From: Leisingera sp. ANG1
Lineage (GTDB): Bacteria; Pseudomonadota; Alphaproteobacteria; Rhodobacterales; Rhodobacteraceae
NCBI RefSeq assembly: GCF_000203975.2
Contig: NZ_AFCF02000015.1
Location: 1-64,000, forward strand
DNA: 64,000 nucleotides
Reading direction: 5' to 3'
Positions 35,650 to 43,668 of this stretch are shown here, piece by piece; position 1 is the stretch's first letter; every line of letters starts with the position of its first letter. Under the pieces are notes generated by a model that saw nothing but the letters and a program-made list of their open reading frames with translations, made no database searches and was not told the origin of the DNA. The position numbers and the translations under genes were made by a program.

Positions 35650-36534
35650 TTAGCTGTCGCGCGCAATAACGAAACGCGCGGCTTCCTTCAAGGTTGCGGC
35701 GTCTTCACCATAGGGTGACAGCGCGGCACAGGCATCCTCGCAAAGCGACTGTGCGCGGGCTTTTGCCTCTGCCAGTCCCAGCAATGAGACAAAGGTCGCC
35801 TTGCCGGCATCGGCATCCTTGCGCACGGCCTTGCCGACCTTGGCGGCATCACCTTCCACATCCAAGATGTCGTCGGCGATCTGGAAAGCAAGGCCGAGGG
35901 CGCGTGCGTATTGCCGCAGCGGGGCCAGGTTGCCGCCTGCCAGCACCGCGCCGGCGGTGGCGGACCATTCGATCAGGCAGCCGGTCTTGCGGCCCTGCAG
36001 CTTGGTGATTTGTTCGAGTGTAAGCGGTGCGGCCGCAGATTCTGCCGCAATATCCAGCATCTGGCCGGAGACCATGCCGTCCTTGCCGGAGGATTGCGCC
36101 AGACTGCGGATCAGCTCCAGTGCATGGGGGCCAACCTTGGGGTCTGCCAGCAGCTCAAATGCAAAGGTTTGAAGGCTATCGCCTGCCAGAACCGCCATCG
36201 CCTCGTCCCATTTCTTATGGACCGTAGGCTGGCCGCGGCGCAGGTCGTCGTCATCCATGCAGGGCAGGTCGTCATGCACCAAGGAGTAGGCATGGATGCA
36301 TTCGATGGCCAGCGCGGCGTCAAGTGCGGCCTCTGCCGCGACCCCATGCAGCCGGGCGCTTTCCAGCACCAGGAAGCCGCGCAGCATCTTACCACCGGTG
36401 ATGGCATAACGCATCGCGGCGTGCAGTTCGTCACTGCCTGCGAGCCGCAGTTCCATATGCGCGGTGATCTGAGCTTGCGCGTTTTTCAGCGCCTCCGCGA
36501 AGGGGCGTGTTTGGGTGTCTGCGGCGGCACTCAT
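35650..36534 (-). CDS. ispA: Polyprenyl synthetase / farnesyl-diphosphate synthase
   Basis: 294 aa. Both Asp-rich motifs are present: [15 protein letters not shown] near residue 80 and [15 protein letters not shown] near residue 220, which bind Mg-diphosphate. Chain-length residues fit farnesyl or geranylgeranyl products; farnesyl is the usual call for this gene order. Makes the C15 precursor of ubiquinone and undecaprenyl. Lies 3 bp after xseB. Confidence 0.94.
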   Translation of the reverse strand: MSAAADTQTRPFAEALKNAQAQITAHMELRLAGSDELHAAMRYAITGGKMLRGFLVLESARLHGVAAEAALDAALAIECIHAYSLVHDDLPCMDDDDLRRGQPTVHKKWDEAMAVLAGDSLQTFAFELLADPKVGPHALELIRSLAQSSGKDGMVSGQMLDIAAESAAAPLTLEQITKLQGRKTGCLIEWSATAGAVLAGGNLAPLRQYARALGLAFQIADDILDVEGDAAKVGKAVRKDADAGKATFVSLLGLAEAKARAQSLCEDACAALSPYGEDAATLKEAARFVIARDS

Positions 36535-36537
36535 GGC

Positions 36538-36780
36538 TCAGCCGGCGTCCAATGGCTGGGTGCCCTTGGGGGTGCCGTTGGCATCCAGGGTGATGGCGGC
36601 GACCTTTTCTTCGGCGCGCTTCAGCTCGTCCTCGCAGCGTTTCTTCAGCGCCGCGCCGCGTTCATAGAGCGCGATCGAGGCATCCAGCGCCACGTCGCCG
36701 CGCTCCAGCTGGTCCACCACGCCTTCCAGCTCGCGCATCGCCTGTTCAAAGCTCATCTGGTCTACGGGGGTCTCAGTCAT
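36538..36780 (-). CDS. xseB: Exodeoxyribonuclease VII small subunit
   Basis: 80 aa, the usual size. The signature FEQAMRELEGVVDQLERGDV and LDASIALYERGAALKKRCE are clear. It binds the XseA catalytic subunit, not encoded here, to degrade single-stranded DNA. The start overlaps the HDAC stop by 4 bp (ATGA), and ispA follows after 3 bp; xseB-ispA-dxs is a widely conserved string. Confidence 0.95.
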   Translation of the reverse strand: MTETPVDQMSFEQAMRELEGVVDQLERGDVALDASIALYERGAALKKRCEDELKRAEEKVAAITLDANGTPKGTQPLDAG

Positions 36781-37703
36781 GCCGGTGCCTTCATCAATTC
36801 TTCCACATGCGCGCGGGTTGCCGCGGACAGCGCGTTCAGATCATATCCGCCTTCCAAAGTCGAGACGATACGGCCCTGGCACAGCTCACTGGCAAGTTTG
36901 CCCAGTTCGGCGGTGATCCAGGCGAAATCGGCGGTGGCCCAGTTGAGGCTGGCCAGCGGGTCGTCCTGATGGGCGTCAAAGCCGGCGGAGATGATGATCA
37001 GCTCCGGTTTGAAGGCGCGCAGGCGCGGGAAGGCCTGGCCCTCATAAGCCGCCTGCATTTCCGCCCGGCCTGATCCCGGCGGCAGCGGCATGTTGAGGAT
37101 CTGGCCGTGGGCGCCGTCCTCATCCGGGCGGCCGGAGCCGGGCCACAGCGGCATCTGCTGGCTGGTGATCACCAGCGCGCGCGGCTCGTCCCACAACAGG
37201 TCCTGAGTGCCGTTGCCGTGGTGGACGTCGAAGTCCACCACCGCAACGCGGCTGAGGCCATGGTGATCAAGCGCGTGCTTGGCCGCCAGCGCGGCGTTGC
37301 CGAACAGGCAAAAGCCCATGGCCGTGTCTGTTTCGGCGTGATGGCCCGGCGGGCGCACCGCGGCAAAGGCGTTCTGCACCTCGCCGCCCAGCACCATGTC
37401 GACACCGCGTACCACGGCCCCCGCAGCGCGGAAGGCGGCGTCGAGGGAACCGGGGGAAAGGAAGGTGTCTCCGTCGATCTGTGCCCAGCCCTCTGCCGGG
37501 GAGGCCTTGCGCAGGTCCGAGAGGTAGCCGGCGGGGTGGGTGCGCAGGATGTCATCCTCGGCGGCCATCGGTGCTGTCACCCGCTTCAGGTCCAGCGGCT
37601 CCAGCGCGTGCAGGATGTGTTCCAGCCGGGCGACCCGTTCGGGGTGGCCTTCGGGCGTCACGTGATTGAGGCAATCCGCGTGGGTGATCAGGGCGGTGGT
37701 CAT
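36777..37703 (-). CDS. Histone deacetylase-family amidohydrolase
   Basis: 308 aa. Class II HDAC-like motifs: RPPGHHAETDTAMGFCLFGN with the catalytic His pair, and VAVVDFDVHHGNGTQDLLWD with the zinc-binding Asp and His. Bacterial members deacetylate acetylpolyamines, acetoin-pathway proteins or lysines; the substrate here is unknown. It is the first gene of the HDAC-xseB-ispA-dxs operon, coupled to xseB by a 4-bp overlap. Confidence 0.92.
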   Translation of the reverse strand: MTTALITHADCLNHVTPEGHPERVARLEHILHALEPLDLKRVTAPMAAEDDILRTHPAGYLSDLRKASPAEGWAQIDGDTFLSPGSLDAAFRAAGAVVRGVDMVLGGEVQNAFAAVRPPGHHAETDTAMGFCLFGNAALAAKHALDHHGLSRVAVVDFDVHHGNGTQDLLWDEPRALVITSQQMPLWPGSGRPDEDGAHGQILNMPLPPGSGRAEMQAAYEGQAFPRLRAFKPELIIISAGFDAHQDDPLASLNWATADFAWITAELGKLASELCQGRIVSTLEGGYDLNALSAATRAHVEELMKAPA

Positions 37704-37788
37704 GGGCGCGTTCCTCCGGCTGCGGGGCTTGGCGCGACCCTAGGGGGCGGGGGGCTGTGGCTGCAAGGGGAATCGGGGGGTGGCATGC

Positions 37789-37816
37789 GTGCACCGGGCG
37801 TGCACCCCCTGTGCAC
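37789..37816 (+). repeat. Triple GTGCAC box, 11-bp period (copy 2)
   Basis: GTGCAC starts at 37789, 37800 and 37811 with spacers CGGGC and CCCCT, then CGGCG. It lies upstream of the HDAC operon, in the gap before the petR-like gene. Confidence 0.8.
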
Positions 37817-37840
37817 CGGCGCGGTGCTGCTTGACCGGAC

Positions 37841-37965
37841 TGGAGGGGGCGCTGCCCCGGCCCTGGCGGAGTGGGGCTCTGCCCCGTTCGGCCCTGAAAC
37901 CGTCCCCCGGACGGTTTCCAAGACGGGCCTCACCCCCCGGTATATTTTGGGCAAGAGGAAGGCGG
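37841..37965 (+). repeat. Dispersed intergenic hairpin element, copy C (longest)
   Basis: Two GGGGC-CTGCCCC hairpins (GGGGGCGCTGCCCC and GGGGCTCTGCCCC) are followed by GTTCG, then GAAACCGTCC-CCC-GGACGGTTTC (37896-37918, 10-bp perfect arms), then ACCCCCCGGTATATTTTGGG and CAAGAGGAAG. The 10-bp hairpin pairs with a copy at 62662 that differs by compensatory bases. Confidence 0.75.
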
Positions 37966-37971
37966 GCCGGG

Positions 37972-38673
37972 TTAATCCGGCGCCAGCATGTAGCCCGCGC
38001 CGCGGACGGTTTGAAGGTATTGCGGCTGTTTCGGGTTCGGCTCGATCTTGCGGCGCAGGCGGGTGATCTGCACGTCCACCGCGCGTTCCTGCGCCTGGCC
38101 GCGGTCGCGGCCCAAATCCTCGACCAGCTTGGTGCGGGAGACCGGCTCACCCGGCTGGGCGGAGAAGATCTTCATCAGCTGGCTTTCGGTGCCGGTCAGG
38201 CGGATCAGCTCATCGCCCTGCCACATCTCGCCGCGTTCGATGTCATAGCGGATGCTGCCCAGATGCAGCACCTTGGGCGCGGCCTCTTGTGCAACCGTGT
38301 CCGGCATCCGCCGCAGGATCGCGTTGACGCGCAGCAGCAGTTCCTTGGGTTCAAAAGGTTTGGGCAGGTAGTCATCCGCCCCGGCCTCGAAACCGGCGAT
38401 CCGGTCCTCGGTCTCGCCCTTGGCGGTCAGCAGCAGGATTGGGGTGCTCATGGTTTCGCGCAGGGAGCGGGTCAGCGACACACCGTCCTCGCCCGGCATC
38501 ATCACATCCATGACGATCAGGTCGAAATCCAGCCCCGCCAGCACCCGGCGGGCATGGGCGGCGTCGCGGGCAGCGGTCACCAGAAAACCGGAGCGCATCA
38601 GGAATTTCTTCAAGAGGCCGCGGATGCGTTCGTCGTCATCGACGATCAGCAGATGAGCGTCATGGGTGGTCAT
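37972..38673 (-). CDS. petR: OmpR-family response regulator, PetR-like
   Basis: 233 aa. Receiver domain with acidic pair LLIVDDDERIRGLLKK, phosphoacceptor Asp in LIVMDVMMPGEDG and Lys in LLLTAKGE, then an OmpR/PhoB winged helix ending near LQTVRGAGYMLAPD. The companion MarR-family gene upstream matches the petP-petR pair of Rhodobacter capsulatus, where PetR is needed for expression of the cytochrome bc1 genes. No histidine kinase is adjacent. petABC lies about 17 kb away in this window. Symbol by context and family. Confidence 0.85.
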   Translation of the reverse strand: MTTHDAHLLIVDDDERIRGLLKKFLMRSGFLVTAARDAAHARRVLAGLDFDLIVMDVMMPGEDGVSLTRSLRETMSTPILLLTAKGETEDRIAGFEAGADDYLPKPFEPKELLLRVNAILRRMPDTVAQEAAPKVLHLGSIRYDIERGEMWQGDELIRLTGTESQLMKIFSAQPGEPVSRTKLVEDLGRDRGQAQERAVDVQITRLRRKIEPNPKQPQYLQTVRGAGYMLAPD

Positions 38674-38679
38674 GCCTGA

Positions 38680-39183
38680 TCAGTCCCGCAGCTTGGCGTA
38701 GGCGCGGCGCATGTCTGCGTCCATCATCGCCTCAAGCACTGTCTTGAAGCCCTGCACCGCCTCGGGGCCTGCGTCCTTATACGCAGCACGCATCCGGGCG
38801 CGCTGGGCATCGGACAGCGTCGCCTCCAGCGCTGCGCCCTGGTCGGTCAGGTAGAGGTGGCGTTCGCGTTTATCGAGCTCCCCCACCTTGGAGATCACCA
38901 GCCCGTCGCCGATCAGCGTGCGCAGAACCCGGTTCAGCGACTGTTTGGTCACGCCCAGGATGCTGAGAAGGTTGTTCACCGTGGTGCCTGGCGAGCGGTT
39001 GATGAAGTGGATCGCCCGGTGATGCGCCCGGCCATAGGACATCTCGGCCAGGATCCGGTCCGGATCGGCGGTAAAGCCGCGGTAGGCAAAAAACATTGCC
39101 TCGATCCCCTGACGCAGCTGCTCATCTGTCAGAAACAGCAGGCTTTCGCCGCTGTATCCCTGCCCTGTCCGGCCCTCAGGCAT
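38680..39183 (-). CDS. petP: MarR-family regulator, PetP-like
   Basis: 167 aa from the ATG at 39183, with a G-rich ribosome-binding stretch upstream; a 31-residue extension looks non-coding. The winged helix-turn-helix is seen in PGTTVNNLLSILGVTKQSLNRVLRTL with the wing near GELDKRERHLYLT. It lies 6 bp upstream of the petR-like gene. In R. capsulatus PetP is the partner encoded with PetR. Divergent from ilvE across 162 bp that include a dyad suited to a MarR operator. The symbol is by analogy. Confidence 0.8.
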   Translation of the reverse strand: MPEGRTGQGYSGESLLFLTDEQLRQGIEAMFFAYRGFTADPDRILAEMSYGRAHHRAIHFINRSPGTTVNNLLSILGVTKQSLNRVLRTLIGDGLVISKVGELDKRERHLYLTDQGAALEATLSDAQRARMRAAYKDAGPEAVQGFKTVLEAMMDADMRRAYAKLRD

Positions 39184-39217
39184 GTGGTGCCCCCTCGTCT
39201 GTATTACCGGCCAGTTT

Positions 39218-39236
39218 ATGTCAGTGTTGTTGACAT
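39218..39236. promoter_or_regulatory. Candidate operator dyad between petP and ilvE
   Basis: Perfect dyad ATGTCA-N7-TGACAT, overlapping the -35 box of the ilvE-side promoter and lying 35 bp upstream of the petP-like start. A MarR protein bound here could act on both directions. Confidence 0.5.
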
Positions 39237-39258
39237 TCCAAGGGTGAAGATGTATCGA
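39230..39258 (+). promoter_or_regulatory. Candidate promoter of ilvE
   Basis: TTGACA and TATCGA are separated by 17 bp, 87 bp before the ilvE start. The -35 box shares bases with the dyad. Confidence 0.6.
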
Positions 39259-39345
39259 ATCGCAGCTTTGGCGCAAGATTGTGTCCGGTTCGGCCTTAAC
39301 TTGCGCAATAAATGAAAATCACCGCAGAAATCAGGAGGGTGCGGC

Positions 39346-40212
39346 ATGGCTGGTTACGACGACCGCGACGGTGTGATCTGGATGGATGGGGAGCTGGTCG
39401 ACTGGCGGGATGCCAAGGTGCATATCCTGACCCATGCGATGCACTACGCCTCCTCTGTGTTTGAGGGCGAGCGCGCCTATAACGGCAAGATCTTCAAAAG
39501 CCGCGAACATTCCGAGCGCCTGATCGCGAGCGCAGAAGCGCTGGACATGCCGATGCCCTATAGCGTCGATCAGATCGAGGCGGCCAAAGAAGAGGCGCTG
39601 AAAGCCTCCGGCCTGCAGGACGCCTACGTCCGCGCGCTGGTCTGGCGCGGTTCGGGTGAAGACATGGGCGTGGCGTCAGCCAAGAACCCGGTGCGGATGG
39701 CGGTCGCGGTCTGGGGCTGGGGCGCCTATTACGGCGACGCCAAGATGAAGGGTGCCAAGCTCGACATCGCGGAATGGAAGCGCCCGAGCCCGGAAACCAT
39801 CCCGGTTCACGCCAAGGCGGCGGGCCTCTACATGATCTGCACCATTTCCAAGCACAAGGCAGAGGCCAAGGGTTGCTCTGACGCGCTGTTCATGGACTGG
39901 CGCGGCTATGTGGCGGAGGCGACCGGCGCCAATGTGTTCTTTGTGAAGGACGGCGAAGTGCACACGCCGCTGGCCGATTGCTTCCTCAACGGCATCACCC
40001 GCCAGACCGTGATCCAGATGCTGAAGGACAAGGGCATCACCGTGCATGAGCGCCGCATCAAGCCGGAAGAGATGGAAGGCTTTGAGCAGTGCTGGCTGAC
40101 CGGCACCGCCGCAGAGGTCACCCCGGTCGGGCAGATCGGCGACTATACCTTTGAGGTTGGTGACCTGACCCGCGAGATCGCCGAAGACTATGAGGCGCTG
40201 GTCCGCGCCTGA
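39346..40212 (+). CDS. ilvE: Branched-chain amino-acid aminotransferase
   Basis: 288 aa. Class IV (fold type IV) PLP enzyme: VHILTHAMHYASSVFEGERA at the N-terminus and the signature EATGANVFFVKDGEVHTPLA and FLNGITRQTVIQML at the cofactor site. It performs the last step in leucine, isoleucine and valine synthesis, or the first step of their breakdown. ATG preceded by AGGAGGGTG. Downstream gene is convergent, so it is probably monocistronic. Confidence 0.94.
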   Translation: MAGYDDRDGVIWMDGELVDWRDAKVHILTHAMHYASSVFEGERAYNGKIFKSREHSERLIASAEALDMPMPYSVDQIEAAKEEALKASGLQDAYVRALVWRGSGEDMGVASAKNPVRMAVAVWGWGAYYGDAKMKGAKLDIAEWKRPSPETIPVHAKAAGLYMICTISKHKAEAKGCSDALFMDWRGYVAEATGANVFFVKDGEVHTPLADCFLNGITRQTVIQMLKDKGITVHERRIKPEEMEGFEQCWLTGTAAEVTPVGQIGDYTFEVGDLTREIAEDYEALVRA

Positions 40213-40280
40213 GGCAGATCACGACCTGCACAGAAGATACGGGCGTCCCGATGCGGGGCGCCCGTTTTCGTTGCAGCCTG

Positions 40281-40610
40281 TCACGCTGTGACGATCACTT
40301 GCGCTTTCATCTTTGGATGGAAGGCGCAGAAATAGGCATACGTCCCCGGTGTATCAAAGGTGAGCGTGGCAGACCCGTTCCTTTCCAGTTCGCCTGTGTC
40401 CCACAGATGATTATCTTCAGTCGCCGTATGCGGGGCAATGTCCTCATTCACCCACTCGACACGCTCTCCAGCCTTTATAGAGACTGTTTTTGGGTCAAAG
40501 GCGAACTTCCGGATACGGACCCGGACTGGTGGTGCGGCCGCTGCGGGCAAGGCTGCTGCGGCCGCCGTCAGTCCGCCCGCTGCGATCAGCCGCCGCCGTG
40601 TCAGCCGCAT
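40281..40610 (-). CDS. Periplasmic cupredoxin (plastocyanin/azurin-like)
   Basis: 109 aa. A Tat-like signal (RLTRRRLIAAGGLTAAAA) precedes a single blue-copper domain of about 85 residues. Copper ligands are visible: His in EDIAPHTATE, then Cys, His and Met in YFCAFHPKMKAQ. Small electron carrier in the periplasm, partner unknown. It overlaps the 3' end of the DUF4142 gene by 10 bp on the same strand, so the two are probably expressed together. Confidence 0.9.
   Translation of the reverse strand: MRLTRRRLIAAGGLTAAAAALPAAAAPPVRVRIRKFAFDPKTVSIKAGERVEWVNEDIAPHTATEDNHLWDTGELERNGSATLTFDTPGTYAYFCAFHPKMKAQVIVTA
40471..40492 (+). repeat. AT-rich dispersed word, antisense inside the cupredoxin gene
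   Basis: 22 nt matching the copy at 24555 except for one base (A for T at the seventh position). Confidence 0.55.
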
Positions 40611-41125
40611 TGGAGATTGCTGACCATCTGTTCCGCATGGCCTTCGTGCACCTTGAATGTCGCCAGCGCATCCGTCAGCAGCTCTTTGAGCGGCGCAACC
40701 GTGACTGCCGGGATAAAGCTGTCCTCGACGGTCTTGTTGACAACCTGATGGTAGCCCAGCTCATTTTGGGCATAGGCGCAGTCGAAGGCGTTGCCGGAGA
40801 GGCCCATCAGCTCTGCCCGCTTGTCCGCGGCCCCCTTTACCAGGGCACGGCTGAGGTCGTTGTCCTGAGGCGTGACGTTCAATTCGGTGATCAGGTCAAC
40901 TGCAGCTGAGTTGACCGCGGAGTGGTCGCGGATCATGGTTTCAGCAAAGCTGCGCACGTCGGCATTCTCAGATACCGCCAGTGCGAGATGGGCATAGCGT
41001 ATGTCCAGCTGGCCTGCAGTATAGGCGGTATGGGCGATTTCGAGGTCATTCATCGGCTCTGCGGCATGGGCCGGCAGGACCACGGCGCCAGCGAGAACAG
41101 CGGCGGAAAGCAAACGGAATGTCAT
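40601..41125 (-). CDS. DUF4142 domain-containing periplasmic protein
   Basis: 174 aa from the ATG at 41125, with AAGGAG upstream. The signal peptide MTFRLLSAAVLAGAVVLPAHAA precedes a helical DUF4142 domain with AHTAYTAGQLDIRYAHLAL and the HEGHAEQM C-terminus. This ferritin-like helical family is often found with copper or stress proteins and has no set function. The cupredoxin gene follows with a 10-bp overlap. Confidence 0.86.
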   Translation of the reverse strand: MTFRLLSAAVLAGAVVLPAHAAEPMNDLEIAHTAYTAGQLDIRYAHLALAVSENADVRSFAETMIRDHSAVNSAAVDLITELNVTPQDNDLSRALVKGAADKRAELMGLSGNAFDCAYAQNELGYHQVVNKTVEDSFIPAVTVAPLKELLTDALATFKVHEGHAEQMVSNLQCG

Positions 41126-41259
41126 CTTGCGACTCCTTGTTTTGTCAGTCCCACCTTGATCCGTGAAAACGCTGTGGCGTTGAATGCGTGATAGGCCGAA
41201 AGATATTGCAGATCGTCCAGCACTCTGGACGCGTGGCACCGAAGGGGTATCCTCCTGCC

Positions 41260-42240
41260 ATGCTGGATCTGTTAAGCGACATTCTCACGCGGCTTTCCCT
41301 GAAGGGGACGCTCTATTTCCGCACCTCGTTCACGCCGCCGTGGGGGGTGCATGTGCCGTCCTTCCAGAATGTGGCGCGGTTCCATTTTGCCCATCGCGGT
41401 GAATGCCTGGTGCATCTGCCGCAGACCGGTGACACGATCCGGCTGGCGCAGGGGGATCTGGTGGTGATCCCGCATGGGGCGGAACATATGCTGTTTTGCT
41501 CCACCACTGGCAAAGAGGCAGTCCTGACGCTGGAGCGGGTGCTGGAGCTGTCCGGGTATCAGGGCGAAGGCGTGCTGGTTTACGGCGGGGATGAGGACGA
41601 CCGGGATACGCAGCTGATTTGCGGGCATATTTCTTATGGCGCGCAAGGGCATACCGGTGCCGGGCATATGCTTTTGGACCGTTTGCCGCCCTATATGCAT
41701 ATTCAGGACTATGGCGAAGCCCGCGGTGCCTGGCTGGAGGCAACGTTGCGGGTCATTGCCGCGGAAGCCGGGCAGGCGCGCATGGGCGGTGACCTGATTG
41801 CGCTGAAAATGTCCGAGGCGATCTTTGCGCAGGCGATCCGGGTGCATCTGGAAAGCCTGACGTCGGATGACAGCGCCTTGGCCGGTTTTGCGGACCCCCG
41901 GCTCCACCGCGCCTTGACGGCGTTTCACAAGAATCCGGCAGCAAACTGGTCGGTGGAGGACCTGGCCCGGACGGCGGGAATGTCGCGGACCGGGTTCGCC
42001 CAAACCTTTACTGCCAAGATGGAGGTGACGCCGATGCAGTATCTTACGTCCTGGCGGATGCAAATTGCCTGCCAGGGGCTGGCGGAGCAGGGATTGAATG
42101 TCGCCGACGCGGCGGAACTGGCGGGCTACGCCTCCGAAGCTGCGTTTTCCAGGGTGTTCCGCAAGCAGGTTGGCCTCTCTCCGGCGGCGTACCGGCAGAA
42201 GCATGCCAATGTCGATTTTTCCGATACGTCGCACATGTGA
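41260..42240 (+). CDS. AraC-family transcriptional regulator with cupin sensor domain
   Basis: 326 aa from the ATG at 41260. The N-terminal cupin region has HRGECLVHLPQ and GDLVVIPHGAEHMLF, which resembles the Cupin_6 group of AraC proteins. The C-terminal double HTH has WSVEDLARTAGMSRTGFAQTF and LNVADAAELAGYASEAAFSRVF. It could control the divergent DUF4142-cupredoxin pair, from which it is separated by 134 bp. Ligand unknown. Confidence 0.9.
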   Translation: MLDLLSDILTRLSLKGTLYFRTSFTPPWGVHVPSFQNVARFHFAHRGECLVHLPQTGDTIRLAQGDLVVIPHGAEHMLFCSTTGKEAVLTLERVLELSGYQGEGVLVYGGDEDDRDTQLICGHISYGAQGHTGAGHMLLDRLPPYMHIQDYGEARGAWLEATLRVIAAEAGQARMGGDLIALKMSEAIFAQAIRVHLESLTSDDSALAGFADPRLHRALTAFHKNPAANWSVEDLARTAGMSRTGFAQTFTAKMEVTPMQYLTSWRMQIACQGLAEQGLNVADAAELAGYASEAAFSRVFRKQVGLSPAAYRQKHANVDFSDTSHM

Positions 42241-42354
42241 ACGATCTGCAAGGTTTCTTGTCTTAACTAGAGTTATTCGTTCCTGATTTTAAGTCCAATC
42301 TGGGTTCATGGCCGCAATACCTGCGGCCCTGGCAACCAGAAAAGGACCTGACCC

Positions 42355-42726
42355 ATGCCCTTCCGTTTCGTAACCCGCACCATCCACGCATACCTAGATT
42401 ACCCGGTGGCCATTGCCCTGATGGGGCTGCCGTTCCTGCTGGGCCTCGGGGAAAGCAATCCGCTGGCGCTGTGGCTGTCGGTGGCAACCGGCATCGCCGC
42501 CTTTGCGCTGACGGTGCTGACGGACCATCACCTCGGCCTGATCCGGGTGCTGCCTTACAAGCTGCATCTGACGGTTGACCTGATTGTTGGCCTCACCTTT
42601 CTGGCGGCGCCTTTTGTCTTTGGCTTTGCCGGGCTGGATGCGGCCTTCTACTGGCTGAATGGCGCGGCGGTTGTTGCTGTGATCTCGCTCAGCGCGCCGG
42701 AAGAGGCTGAGGCCGCCTCTGCCTGA
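42355..42726 (+). CDS. SPW-repeat-like small membrane protein
   Basis: 123 aa with four hydrophobic segments. The two halves each have an aliphatic stretch ending in Leu/Phe-Gly, resembling SPW-repeat proteins. The tail is acidic (PEEAEAASA). Function unknown. ATG follows AAAAGGACC. Ends 3 bp before the convergent LysR gene. Confidence 0.7.
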   Translation: MPFRFVTRTIHAYLDYPVAIALMGLPFLLGLGESNPLALWLSVATGIAAFALTVLTDHHLGLIRVLPYKLHLTVDLIVGLTFLAAPFVFGFAGLDAAFYWLNGAAVVAVISLSAPEEAEAASA

Positions 42727-42729
42727 ATG

Positions 42730-43566
42730 TTATTGGCGCAGCAGCCAGTCCACCACCGTCTTGGCCCGGCCCTGAGTGCTGGGCCAAAGCACGTAAAAGC
42801 CCTGATCCCCCAGCCGCGGCGCCTGCCACAGCTCTGACAGCGGCTGGCTGCCCAGGAAAATGCGGGGCACAAGGGCGATGCCCTGCCCGTTCATTGCCGC
42901 GTCCATCGCCAGCGCCGTCTGGTTGAATTGCAGCACCCGGCCCGTGGCCGTGAGCCCGTGCTGCCGCAGCAGAAGGTCCCAGTGGTGGTGCCCGTCCTGG
43001 ATCAGCGTGTGCTGCGCCAGATCCGCCAGTTCGGGAGAATCTCCTTTTGTTAGAGCCGAACCCTGGCGTGCCACTGCCACCAGGTCCACCAGCGACAGCA
43101 GCGCAGAGTTCAGGCTGCTTTCCTGCGGCTTGCCGCCCTGGCGGATGGCGATGTCGATGCCGTCGCGCTTGAAATCCGTAAGGCTTTCCTCGGCCACAAC
43201 CCGCAGATCGATATCGGGGTGGCGGGCCTCGAATTCCGGCAGCCGGGGCACCAGCCATTTCGAGGCAAAGGAAGGCGGCACCGACAGCGTCACCCGCTGC
43301 ACCGCAGGCGCCAGCTGGTCTGTGGCCTCGCGGATCAGCATCAGCGCCTGCCGGACCGGCGCGTGATAGCTGCGGCCTGTATCCGTGAGGGTCAGCCCGC
43401 GGGCGTGGCGGTGGAACAGCTTGTGGCCCAGATCGGCCTCCAGCCGCCGCACCTGCTGCGCCACTGCGCCCTGGGTCAGGTGCAGCTCCTCCGCCGCGCG
43501 GCCGAAGTTCAGGTGGCGGGCGGCGGCATCGAACATCCGCAGGGCGTTGAGGTTGGGCAGGCGCAT
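42730..43566 (-). CDS. LysR-family transcriptional regulator (GcvA-like)
   Basis: 278 aa from the ATG at 43566. The N-terminal winged helix has MRLPNLNALRMFDAAARHLN and AAEELHLTQGAVAQQVRRLE, the GcvA/AmpR type. The rest is the effector-binding domain. Divergent from the atypical SDR gene across 102 bp, the usual sign of direct control of that neighbour. Confidence 0.92.
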   Translation of the reverse strand: MRLPNLNALRMFDAAARHLNFGRAAEELHLTQGAVAQQVRRLEADLGHKLFHRHARGLTLTDTGRSYHAPVRQALMLIREATDQLAPAVQRVTLSVPPSFASKWLVPRLPEFEARHPDIDLRVVAEESLTDFKRDGIDIAIRQGGKPQESSLNSALLSLVDLVAVARQGSALTKGDSPELADLAQHTLIQDGHHHWDLLLRQHGLTATGRVLQFNQTALAMDAAMNGQGIALVPRIFLGSQPLSELWQAPRLGDQGFYVLWPSTQGRAKTVVDWLLRQ

Positions 43567-43668
43567 CAGGTTCCAGCCAGTAGTTTTCCTACAGTCTGGC
43601 GCGATGAGACATGATTGGTCAAGCGCGGCCTGAACCGCCATCTTGGAGGCAAGCAAAGGAGTATGGAC

